A stretch of DNA of 64,000 nucleotides from Opisthorchis felineus (lineage: Eukaryota > Platyhelminthes > Trematoda > Opisthorchiida > Opisthorchiidae): NCBI GenBank assembly GCA_004794785.1, contig SJOL01008635.1:933272-997271 (forward strand). The letters are read 5' to 3'. Shown in pieces: positions 24,201 to 35,819 of this stretch (positions within the stretch are counted from its first letter, which is position 1; the number at the start of each line of letters is the position of its first letter). Made by a program: the position numbers and the translations under genes. The notes under the pieces were generated by a model. The model saw only the letters and a list, made by a program, of their open reading frames with translations, did no database searches and was not told the origin of the DNA.

Positions 24201-27200
24201 CAGAAGGGGAAACCAGGTGTATCCTGTTTGCAGCCACTAATGTACTTTCACATTTATGAGGATGCTATGGTTGCAAATTGGTTGAGTTCCCCTGAGATTC
24301 TCAATATGGTCATGGCTATGTTCTTTGGAAACTGTGTGGAGTCGTCGACTTGCGCCCCACCTAGTCTCATAATTTAAATGCGGTGGCCTTGTTTCCACTA
24401 ATGTGAAAGGGCGAAAATAAATGCCAAGCAACTAAGCGTAGCTGATCGTCCATAAATTGTGCAAAGACTTGAGATTCATTTTCAAGAAGAGTCCTGGTTG
24501 GAAAATACTTATACCGCACCCCTAGGAAACTGCGTCAGAATCAGAACATTGATTTACGTTTTTTGACGGTGGCTCGGGAGAAAACGCAGAGGCTTAGGTC
24601 ATAAAAGATTAACTAAAACTAAAGAAATGCTGAAACATCCACCCAGTGGATGATGGAAAGTGGAACACTTTTTCATGTAGGAAGCCGGGCTAGTAAACTC
24701 AACCCCAGAATGAAAACACTGTAGACGCCGAAATTTCATTGCCTCATGAGAATGACTATCCTGGCCCATAATCAGCTGACTGGTTACTCCATTGCAGATT
24801 ATTTTATGACCAACAAACAGAGCTTTAACTTTCTGGGGGCTTAGACTCGTAAAGATCATTCCAACTAAATTATGAGACAACTCACCCGAAATTCCTCTAA
24901 CCTTGGTCAACCACCGATAGTGTCATTCAGTTACCTAGCCAACTGAATAAGATGAACACTTTCAAGCTGTCATAAGCCAACTCCTTAGCTTAACGTTAAC
25001 GTACTATCTAGCGACTGGAGTATCCGGAATGGCACAGAGTATGGCACTAAACTTCACATCACGGTTAGTACGACCGTAGTTAACGATTTGAAAACGGTGG
25101 ACGTGTGATGATGTTTGCTGACAACAAAGTGATGAAAGTCTCTAATACGCACCTAGACTATCCAAGGGTGCATCACTTCACATTCCATAAAGTTTTGACA
25201 AGATAGCAGGGGAGAACTATCCCTATAACAGCCTATTGGACACCGCTGCTGCTAGACAGCATTTCGCCGTTGTCTGTCAAATGGCGTTTGATCTTTTCGC
25301 CGAGCTAGCCGGTTAGCTTAAAATCACTTCATCACCGTAAAAGAAGACACCTTTAGTGCGCAGTTGGGCGGGAATTTTCCTCCAAGTCTGTTTATGTTCA
25401 TAACTTTTGATGGGATGTTTAATAATCCCAACCTCATTTTCAGTCTTCGCCAAAGCCACTTTAGAACTCAACTGGAGGTGTACCTCCAACAACGGAGAAC
25501 ACATTGGTATGATTAAGTTCAATGCAAAACAAGGAAAATAATTCACTCCACAGGTTTCTACGTGGGCCTGAATTGTTGCATAATAGGTTAGGTCAGTTCT
25601 TGCCCCTACATTTTAGACAGTCCCGCGTGGCACATGCTATGTCCAAGCCCTTCCAGCAAGCCGAACAGGTCTTGGTACAAACAGCTTTTGAATTTTAGAA
25701 CGGTTGGTTGAACCTAATAGTACTAGCCGCGATGCACACAACCAAGTCAATGGCTAACCCTAGCAAACTCCGGAGGCACTTGTGGGCTTGACCTGAAATA
25801 CCGTTTTGACAATAGCACTTAAAACCAGTTGGCTACTATTATACAGTATTCCCATTGTTTAACAACCCTTCCCGCAACAACAACCTCTCGGTGCGGATGC
25901 TCAGCCGTTAACAAGTTTTGAACCAAGTACCTCTAGAATATGGTAGACACCGCTAGGTCTAAATGAGAGTATAACAGATTATTACTTCTGCATAATTTCT
26001 ATAATAAACCGTGATTTGTCCATGTTTTTGTGCGACAAATTAAAAGCCCAGGAATCTTACGCGAATATTTTCTTCAACAATAACGCCCAGAAGAATAAGT
26101 GGAAGGTAATTTGGTTGGCAAGACGCTTGTGCTGCTACTGGCTAGTACGCTCTAGGCAAGGCGACCCCTGTTTGGGATTAAATTTAGTTGGAAATTAGTA
26201 ATTACCAAATCAACCATTGGTTTTCAGTCCGACATTTGCAAACGGTGTAAGTGCAGCTGGATATTTATAGTGTCCGCTTAGAAATCCTCCACTGAGTTTT
26301 GTTGAGTAGACATGAACTTGATACGTGGAGTAGGCTTTCGCCGGAGTAAATTGCTTTATCTTTATGCTCATAGTAAATGAGTCACCGTTTGTGGCTTTTC
26401 ACCGAACTGTCAGTGAACTACTCAAACGCTATTAATAACCCAGTAGTGATCCTCAAGCTCAGGAAACAGCTCCAATCAAAAAGAATATAATAACTTCTCA
26501 CGATGCGATCATAAATGATTAAGTTCCTAGAATGTGACGTGCATATTTGGTTTCGTGTATCAATTCTGTCAGCCAAAAATCTTCATTACGTTTGTTTACT
26601 TGGTACATACCTGAGATGATCAAAATAAGCTGAGATTTGAAGTTTTTGCCCTATATAAAGCGACGGCAGCAGTTTTTCATCGCTACAATTTTGTGGCTTC
26701 ATTCTTCCTGGACTCATATTCCTTGATCGTTTACAATGATCTTACCCTGCCCATTGAAGTGAATGTATGCTGTATTGCAAATTCTTTTACAACAAAACAA
26801 ATTCGTCTAACCAACATGTTAGGAGTAGTAATTGGTTCATTGTTTTACAGTAAAGTATGGCATATATATACAAACGAGATGAAATTCCGGAGAGTTCGAT
26901 GAATAACATGCAAGCCTAAGTCACGTGGTGCTGGCGTCTATTGTTGGTTGACCATAAATAGCATGACAATTCTTTACTTTGATGAAAATAATCGGTAGAC
27001 CAAACAACAGTTCACAAGCGTGTGCAAAATATAATAGCTTTTTTGTTTCATAAGCTTGCACCGGTTGCCCCAACAAACCTAAAATATTATGGTCACTACT
27101 CCACTAGTCAACCTCGTTATGTTATGGTAGAAATCGCATTAAACTTTTCAAACAGGCCTAAGTTACCTGTTTTGCTTGAACACTGAGGAAACTACTGTTC

Positions 27201-27477
27201 CTCCACCTATCCTACAGTCATTGCTGAAAAAGAATCCATCTTTGGTGTTCATAATTTAGTAAGCAACTTCGTAAAGCCCAGGCGCTACCTCCAAACCAGT
27301 AGAAACGTTATAAACATTGGGACGGTACGGAATTCGTTTTCAGCGGAAATATTTTAAAAGGAAATATACGCATAAAGAGAAATCCGTTGCCTACTTTTGA
27401 CCTTTAATTTCGGCGATATTTTTCCATGCCCTCACACAATATCTCACGACACTTGACCGCCGTCCCATTTTTTTCAG
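21287..27477. other. Open frames on both strands but no recognised gene
   Basis: Includes a 123-codon plus frame (21433-21804) and a 178-codon minus frame (23203-23739), the longest outside the LINE, plus a plus-strand segment ending at CCAATG|GTAAGT (24069) that reads RPLNQVCQLCKLKAEKVEHK. None shows a family motif. Confidence 0.45.
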
Positions 27478-27606
27478 AAAGTTGTAATTGGCCTGCTTAA
27501 GCCATATGAAATGTTATCCCAAATCAAATGGTTGTCGGAATTCCGGATGGAACTCTGGGGTTTATTCAAAATTCCTGCCGCTCATTACCAGTGCGTCTGT
27601 TTGTGA
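27478..27606 (+). CDS. Candidate exon after a strong acceptor
   Basis: Acceptor CCGTCCCATTTTTTTCAG is followed in phase 0 by 42 residues before TGA, including VVIGLLKPYEMLSQIKWLSE and RMELWGLFKIP. It may be terminal, or be cut by a donor near CCA|GTGCGT. No AATAAA was identified close by. Not recognised. Confidence 0.25.
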   Translation, partial: KVVIGLLKPYEMLSQIKWLSEFRMELWGLFKIPAAHYQCVCL

Positions 27607-29739
27607 CAGTGGTGAAGAAACTGCCAATGATGTTTGTTTTCTTCCCAGAGTTCACAAAAGCAACTCCAGTTTTAGCATCCCGATAGTTTGCTAGGCATGA
27701 ACACACCACCGGAATATGAACCTGAAAATGCACGTGTGCCTGTAAAGCTCGTGGTTATGTTGAAAATCTAGAACCGGTTTGCACATTAGAAGGTTTCCAA
27801 GTGTCCTTAATCTGCTGACTGGCGACCAAAGGTAAAGCATTTTAAGCCTTTAACGGACAATCTCTCCGCATTTCACCATGTAAGCCGAGTGATTCGCGCG
27901 GATGTTGCCAGGCTAGCATTACCAAAATCCTCTTGCGTGAAGCAAGCACTAAAGATGACACCATACGTATACATGTATAAATGGAAATCTTTAAGGTCAA
28001 AACGACGCAGTTGTATAGGATGTTGTAACATCTCATTCTAATACGATGTATTTTGAATTTAAAAGTCTTCAATTATACACCACATTTCAGTCAGCTGAGT
28101 TTGGCCCGTAAGTGCACGTAAGTTCTTAAGTATCCACCTGTCATACTTATTCTGGCTGTGCTACAGTATATCTGATATTACTGGATGGATATCTGAGACA
28201 AGGAAGGGTTGCCAGGGAATCTTTTTAGCCCATATATGCAACACGTTTGGCAAACACACGCTCAGGTTTTTGTTATGTCCAAGATATAATGTAACCGCGG
28301 CCTTGCAACCGAAAAACTACTAAATAGGTGAATAAAAGAATCTGAATTGTAACCGGAAGTACGGACATCACGACCAACGGAACTCCAGCTTGCCAGATCT
28401 CTGCTCAACTGGTATACGAAGACAATACTCTCTGTTACCTTTTATGTACTTGAATTTTGAGTGCAATTAGCGGTTGTACTGCCCAATGAGTCCAGACCCG
28501 AATACATCATTACCGTGAATCATCCCTTGCCTGTTTTCCATAATGGGCCAGGATTCTATAGTATCCAGGTGCAAAAGGCTGCATTCTCTTCTAGGCTGTA
28601 ATGACATGGAAGTTCAAAATTATAAAGCGTCCTGGATCGTCGGCTACGAAAGCAAACGAGCTAGTGGGTGGAACAATGTCAAGTGGCAGTGTGGGACCTG
28701 ACATCCGAGTTCGCGATTCAATGACACAGTGTCAGACTGAGATCATTCAGTTCTGTCTATTTTGCTTGTTTTGGCTAACTGTGGTTACCGGGTTTCTTGG
28801 GTTCTTGTGTTTTCTTCTGCATTGCGGTAAAAACATCTACAAGGACGAATGTGCAGTGATTTGAAAGCCTTATCACCAGCGTTGGTGAGCAAAAGCGAAT
28901 CGATAAGGGGAGTCGCAGATGAGTAGTCAACATATGAGCATAGTTGTAAGAGGACCTGTATGCTCGTAGGTCAACCAAACCTTGCACTGGGTCACTCAGT
29001 AACATGAGGCTTTTCCTAGAGTTAGAATAAGAGATAATTCTCTGAAGTGCAGCATATCGTATGCGCCTGTCGAAACGGATCCAAAAAGAGTCCTTAATCA
29101 GGTGAAGTCAAAGATTGGTTAATTCATTACTTCGAACTGGAGTGTGACAGCTGGATCTCTATGGATAATCAGACAGTACAACCTATATTTAGATAGTAGG
29201 CTTCAACCGGAAGTTTTGTACTATTTTGAAAACAACTTATCTCATTTAAGACATATGTAGCTATCCTAGACAATTAAACTAATAAAGTTCGAGTGATCCT
29301 ATTTATGTCAGATGCGTCGTGTGAAGTTAATTCAAGCTAACGGTAACCCTACAGAACTAAAAGTGAGAACGAGAGAAGGATTGCTCGCTGAAAATTTTTC
29401 GACGACCTCTTAACTCCTGGAAGAGCAGACAAAGATATTCACATCTTTGGTGGGTGCTAGTGCATCCATCTGCTCCAAACTACTAAGAATGACAACGAAA
29501 GCAATGCCAAACAATTTGAGTTCTTAATTGCCGAAAAACGCGTTTGGTGCCCCGGACTTAAGTGTTTGGGAGGAATAATGAATGTAGTGCTTGATTAGAT
29601 TTCAAAGCTTGATACGAAAGCTACTTCGAATGCTTTGAAGATATGTAATTCGGTTTTTTTACTTGATTCACTACTGAACAGACGCCGAAAGAACGCCAGA
29701 TTTGAGTAGCGTACGCTGAATTTCAATCTGCGAACTTAC

Positions 29740-29804
29740 CAGCTGAATAGCAAACTTTATTTATGAGTGTTTCCATTTTATGTGGTTCGCTTTCTTTCGA
29801 AAAT
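29740..29804 (-). CDS. Candidate internal exon
   Basis: 65 nt between a TTAGCAG acceptor and the donor AGCTG|GTAAGT. The only fully open frame has one base, 21 codons and one base, reading SKESEPHKMETLINKVCYSA. Unknown product. Confidence 0.27.
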
Positions 29805-32747
29805 CTGCTAACTTAATGAGACGATTGTTCAGCATGATTTATTCACATTACCATCAATCTTTGCCCAGGAAATCGTGAAGCCTTGTTAGATGTTTCTATT
29901 TGAGGTTGTTCAATGTAACTCAAAGTCATCCTATCACCCATAGAGTTCCCAGATAGATATTGTTAGATCACACTCTCACCCCAGTTCTGCCGAAGCGCGC
30001 ATCTTAAAAAAAGCTGAAGTATTGACTGTTCCCAGGATGTTTACTTTCGGTTAAACCAATTTAACTTATTTTTATCGGTTTTAATAGCTTAGCAATGATT
30101 ATTTCAGTTCAACTTTGTTTTTTTTACACTGTGGCGTACCCAATATTTTCCCGTAACATTTTTGTGATATTGAAACGAAAATAAATATAACTGACAACTC
30201 ACGCTGTTTTGGTGCGCCGCCTTTGAAGACTTAAGAAAGGCTGCATCTCCTGTGCTTATACTGGAGAAGCTTCCCGCTGTGTACGTGGAATGGAACAATG
30301 AGAATATATATGCACGGATATGTGTGCTGAATAGGAGGGACGATCTGCAGAGTAATCATAGAATTCCATCTGAAGGGCGGGCTTTTCCGTGAACTAACTC
30401 TGCGTTGCTGTATGAAGCAGCAGTGTATGTGTGTTGAGTATTTGTGCGTGTGTGACATTTAGCAACTCCCTCGAGAAAAGGTGACAAGAAAAGGTCCATT
30501 CTGCTTCATTATTCAGATAACAAATTTTACAGAATAAACCATCAGTACATGTTCTTTTTGTTAAATGTCCAGGTGGAACTTGGGCTAGAGCTCTTGCATG
30601 TACACTATATGATTTTTTCCCTCCCTGCTCTGGGGCTTATAAGGCCATCGGATCTACTTGTCTGATGACTGGTTGCCTGGGGTTATCCCGCTAACGTGCT
30701 TGCTCCTTACTTGGCTAGGTTCGTAGGTGGGAGCTAATTAAAAAAACATAGAGATTCTACTGGGATGAACATCAACGAACGAAATAAAAATTTTAAAAGC
30801 ATAGTTTTTTCGCAACAAACTTAAATAACTGACAATGAAGAGGATTCTAGATACTCAACTTTAGAAGTCATCAGGACATCAGATTAGGCGACGGGAGCAA
30901 CCGCATCACCAAAGTTCTCAATGTATAGTTTGGGATGCTTGGGCTCGGTTTTAGCTATATATCTACAAATCACATAGAATATGGGTCAAAAATTTAGCTA
31001 GGGAGCACAGAGACATTAGTTGGCTTTTCTCTGTCTTACATAAACATGTGTAGACATACGATCATTGCTGCTGAGCATGCTTGCATGGCAACCGTTTTTT
31101 GATATTCCATTCAGGTCCGACTACACAGACTCGTGCACATAAGAGGACGTTGTGGGTTTAGGCTACCTGTTCAGCCCACTGATGCAAATCCAAGAGGACG
31201 GTGTGATAGAATAAAATAGAAGAGACAGTTCTTAAGCTGCCAACAAAATTTGTAACTTCCCCAACATCGTTTGGTCATGTGAGGCACCTGGACAACTGAA
31301 ACCCACAATATATACAGCCAGTGTAGCCCGCAGCATTCAAGTCCGTCTACCATTTCAAACTGTCAGCTTAAGCTCAGTCAAGCAGGGAAGCGGCCAAGTG
31401 GCCACATAGTGGTAGCCACTACTAACCATTAATCAACATGGTCCACACAAATCTCGTCAGGTCTTCTCTAGAGCCATTCGGAGCCTAACATTCTGACCGG
31501 TCCATAGGTGAAAAGCAGATACAGTGAAACAAGGCATAACAAACTACAATAAAATTAAACAAGACAACAGAAAATACATTTGTAATACAGATTTATGTTA
31601 TGGACAAAAGGTAGGGGCTTCGAAACTCTAACCAACTGATTGCACTGGCGAAACACAGGACTTTTACGGGTTTGTTGGCAGCGCTGCGGATGGAGGCGGG
31701 GGCTTATACTACTAACACTTTCCAGCATGCACGGGTAACGCGCGGACGAACCGATTTAGATATTCGTTTCACTGCGCACTAATGGCGTAAACTCGGCCGT
31801 GGCTGACTTTAAAACGAACTGGCCGGTCAGAGCTCCCAGTTCAACTACTGGTTAGGCATTCGAAACCTGCATACCCTTCAGTATATTTCGGTGTGGCCCA
31901 AGTTTATTGAGTAGCTGAAAATTTCCAAAACATAAATTTATGTAGACGGCTGGGCAGCCATCTTCTTTTTCAAACTCACAAACAGGTTCTACTCATCTTT
32001 CCAGATTCACCCAAATGCACTGCACATGTTTCAACCCACATTTTGTTGCTTTCATATGGAAAGATAGCTGAACACTGCATGTTCTATCATCACTATGTAA
32101 CGTGAAACATTGGCGGTGCAGGTCCACTGATACAAAGTAACGCCAAGCGATTCACCTGGATCAATAATAGGGATGTTCTGTCGTGTCGCGCAACTTCAAG
32201 TCACAACGAATAAACTTATTGATGTAATCGAATTAAATGTATTCAAACGCACAAAGACCATTGGTTTTGACAAGTCGATCAAAAACAGATCCCAGGATAA
32301 TAACTTACTGCGCATGTTCACAACTTGTTTGTAGTGTGCAGTACAATACGGCACTCCATCATGCACGCCATAACGGCCAGAACTGTGGGAAATATATATT
32401 TTTAATCAGTTAAATTGAGGTAGGAACCTGCGCATTTTAGTGAGCCCACTGACTTACTTTAGAACTCGCTGGCACACACCGCATTTAAAGCAACTTTTGT
32501 GGTAAATTCGTTTCATAATACACAGTTGATCAGCTGGGTGAACTTTGGTCGCGCAGCGATAACAGTTGCTGGATTCCTGGGTTCCATCTGGCTCGTTTAC
32601 CTGAGAGAATATTATACACCGTGTAGTGAGAATTCAAATCATGTAAAACGTAAAATGCTCACTCGCATAAAGACGCCTGATACGTCAAAAATCAGCACTA
32701 GTTTTTGCATACTAAACAACATTTAACCAGTGTGTCTCCCTGTTTAG
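29805..32747. other. Non-coding stretch, nothing recognised
   Basis: Short frames only. A plus-strand frame at 32499-32726 contains a hydrophobic run (ITVAGFLGSIWLVYL) after a moderate acceptor at 32523, but has no good donor. Confidence 0.45.
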
Positions 32748-32832
32748 ATACCTGGATATTCTCAACTGAAATCTGATGGTCGAGATCCAACTCGGGTTTT
32801 AGTTCGCATTCGACCTAAAACGATAAGTAATG
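32748..32832 (+). CDS. Candidate exon with kinesin-motor-like N-terminal motif
   Basis: 85-nt exon after a strong pyrimidine-rich acceptor (GTGTCTCCCTGTTTAG) and before an AATG|GTGAGA donor. One frame is open (28 codons plus one base) and contains RDPTRVLVRIRPKT. The VRIRP string matches the first beta strand of kinesin motor domains (usually VxVRxRP). The P-loop exon (GQTGSGKT type) that should follow was not found downstream by eye, so the assignment rests on one short motif. Later plus-strand candidates at 33978-34129 and 35523-35668 may or may not belong to the same transcript. Confidence 0.35.
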
Positions 32833-33403
32833 GTGAGAAGTAACTAGTAGCTTTCAATATTATGGTTTCTACCTAGTGACCGGAAAGAGTCCCTGGCGGT
32901 CATCCGAAATACAAGCAACTACTGGAAATTGAAGATAGATTCTCAATTCTGTTAGTGCCTCAGTAGCTAAAACCAAAATAAATCTGTCCAGGAGATATGA
33001 TTGTTTTTCCTGGTGGATACACATGCATTTGAAAGCAAATTGTTGCCAACAGCAGCGTATTTTGCATGGTTACTAGTTTTGAATCTTTTGCATAGCTTGG
33101 TGAAAACTTTTTGCCTCGGTTTTATGGTTTTTATTTTTAAGATTTTGGTAAGGACAACTGGTTTGTCACCAAGACTTTGATCCTTTCGATGGCTATCGTA
33201 GTTTCTGAAAATTCAAGTCTTGGAGAAGATTCGTGGGTTGTTCTACTTTTCCGTAACTGTAAAACCTCTCAGAATAGTTTTTTTTGCGACATCACTGTAT
33301 GCTGTCTTGCAGTATACTGATGAAATTTGACACTGATTTTCTCTCAGTATTATTGATCCCTGCATTTTCTACTAAAATATGAGCTTAACAACTATATTAG
33401 AAA

Positions 33404-33670
33404 GTGCTTGGTGTACATGAGAGAAGTGGCGTGTCTATTTCAGCTAATTCATCTGTACATGAACGTACACTTCCTGGTCGGCACTCATCAGTGCCGTTTA
33501 TATGGTGTGGGTGTAAGGAGGGAATTTCTTCGCCACGAAGTCGGCTATTAGAAACACCAACTAAGCAGTTACAAGCTATTGGACAGGAAAACAAACGTCT
33601 CATATGCACACAGCTTTTGAAAAATGAACATTCTCGCGCGTTTCCTTGTACTTTCATGGATATTCATTGA
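33404..33670 (+). CDS. Candidate coding segment with coiled-coil-like end
   Basis: Open frame of 88 codons ending in a stop at 33668-33670, open upstream to a possible acceptor near 33401 (ACTATATTAG). It reads serine-rich sequence, then KQLQAIGQENKRLICTQLL, which has hydrophobic heptad spacing like a coiled coil. A compatible donor before the stop is weak. The opposite strand is also open here. Not recognised; a chance ORF is possible. Confidence 0.22.
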   Translation: MLGVHERSGVSISANSSVHERTLPGRHSSVPFIWCGCKEGISSPRSRLLETPTKQLQAIGQENKRLICTQLLKNEHSRAFPCTFMDIH

Positions 33671-33977
33671 CTATCACGCAGTTGTAAACGAACACTGCAA
33701 AGTAGTTCCACAAGTTCCGTAATGAACTTCAACTTCGCGAGGCGGAGTTTCGAGACGACCACAGACTACTCGCATGTCGCATCAGCAGTATCCGCCTTCT
33801 GTGACTACTATCAGACGTAATATTTGGTTCTAACGCCCGCTTCACTGTCACACCAGACACCGATAAGGTGGTCTTAGTTTAATGCTGACCGGCTGATGAA
33901 CCAATTCTTATTATCTTATTGAGCATCGCTGATCAGTGTGGTTTCGGCAAGTAAATTGCGGCCTCTCTTCTTAACAG

Positions 33978-34129
33978 CTCAACTAGCATGATAAGTTTAC
34001 ATCCGCGCTGCGGGCGAATTGGACAAAATAAGCAAGAATGTGTTTTGTTCTGTGCTTTATTATTTGTGTTTTATTATATACCACTAAATGATGTTGCACT
34101 TCTACAAGACAGCCACGTGAATACTCCAG
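33978..34129 (+). CDS. Candidate internal exon with a hydrophobic segment
   Basis: 152-nt exon between a strong acceptor (GGCCTCTCTTCTTAACAG) and a good donor (CTCCAG|GTGAGC). One base, 50 codons, one base. It includes a hydrophobic run, CVLFCALLFVFYYIPL, that could be a membrane span. Its leftover G joins the two leading bases of the exon at 35523 to make Gly, so the pair is phase-compatible. Function unknown. Confidence 0.3.
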
Positions 34130-35061
34130 GTGAGCGAAAATTTTGTTTACGACACGTCTATACCTTTGAATCCTTATTAACATTTAAGGCCCCCCAGTAG
34201 AGACCATTGTCTTGCAGTTACAAAGATGTTCCTTCCAGAAGGATAAAAACCGTAAATTGTAGATCAAAATAATGTTGTGGACACCAAACAGCTTAGTCTG
34301 TACTGATTTGCAATATAGTACTTTTACTGTGCAATAAATATTGGCGCAATCCACTGCCTACATGTGATGTCATAGTGTCTATCTGATATCCTGAGAATAT
34401 GTAGTGTCAATCTTGAAGTTTTGTCTGTTTTCCAAAAACTATCAATTTCTAGCAATCACACGCGATCTGATTAAAGCGGTTTTGACGATCCTCATAAGAA
34501 AGTCGACCATAGTGATTTTCCGAACCACACGATGTTACTCGTTACCCAGTACAGTATGGTGCGTTTATATAGCCATATGGAATCTGGTCAAGAGAAACAG
34601 GGGAGCTCATTTATTGCGCAAGTATAGGAGATGAGTTACGGCAATAGGATAGCCTTCTGCATATTTTTAGGCTAGGGTGTACAGGCCATTTTCGAAAGAA
34701 TGTGGTTCCGAAAACGATCCTGTGGGAGTTTTGGGTTGTCTTGATGGAACTACAAACTTAAAGTCACATCATTTTGAGTTATCTTGAGAAGCGTACAACC
34801 TGAGTTGGACGCAGTTATCGACAGAAAAACTTAGCACTAAATCATTTGCGAAGGTTCATTGGGACAACCGCAGACTTCGGCCATTGAAACAATCTCACGG
34901 AGACTTGCAGTTCTTGTGAGTATATTAGGATTGCTTGTTCAGGTTCCAGAGCATTCACCTAGCGTATCTGGCTCAACACAAACCGATCACGCTTTACCAA
35001 TTATGCAGAAGCGCCCAATTTTGCCATAAATTTTGCTTCAGATCCCATTCGGTCATATAAA

Positions 35062-35098
35062 TTTTATATACATATATACATATCTATATATCTATATT
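35062..35098. repeat. Imperfect TATACA/TATCTA microsatellite
   Basis: Alternating TATATACATATATACATATC and TATATATCTATATT units, about 37 bases. Low-complexity sequence. Confidence 0.85.
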
Positions 35099-35522
35099 AC
35101 TTCGACGATTTTTCATGCACCATAGTATTGTGACCTGAGTACTTAAAAACACATCGCATTAGCACTGAACGAGCAAGTAAAGTGGATTATGATGTTTTGG
35201 CTTATTCATAAAAATCACCACAAGATACTTCTTCTGCCGTATAAAAGGTGTGTTTTCTTTTTCTGTGATGAGTCACTTGGCCATTAAATTGCATATTTAT
35301 TTGAAAACGGTTGGGCGGCCAGAGGTTTTACATGGTGAACTTTCGATGAAGGACTGGTTGCCTACAGTTCATAAAAGCATGCGCTGCTGCGCGAGTCGTC
35401 CAACTAGCTTGTTTTTCCACGTATAGTCACGTTAGATATAATGGCCAAATTTTACAACTACGCCGTCGAACAGCTTTGAAAGTCTATATTACAAGTGAAT
35501 ATACCTTAACTCTGTAATTTAG

Positions 35523-35668
35523 GCAGCAAAAGCGAACGAATGGTTCGTGAACTCACTGGACGACTGGACACACGCTGCGCTCTAGGGGATTTAGAGTTGG
35601 TCGAATTTGGCAGAGCTCCTGTTGGAGGCTTGCTCGCTGGAAAGAGGATTCAAAAGTCACTTTTCTAA
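35523..35668 (+). CDS. Candidate terminal exon
   Basis: Follows an acceptor with a pyrimidine-rich tract (CCTTAACTCTGTAATTTAG). Two bases complete a Gly codon from 33978-34129, then 47 residues and a TAA stop. Charged, helix-like sequence such as SERMVRELTGRL. An AATAAA at 35810-35815 could be its poly(A) signal. A second frame after the acceptor is also open, so the reading is not certain. Confidence 0.3.
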
Positions 35669-35819
35669 GAGTGTCATGTGGAAGGATTGTACCCATTGGA
35701 ATCACAACAGAATGAATTCAACTTCTCTTACACTGCGCCATATAGGTCTGCCTGTAATGCGCGTTGCAATAGGGTACTCCTTCAATAACGCCAAAACGCC
35801 CAATACTGAAATAAACAAG

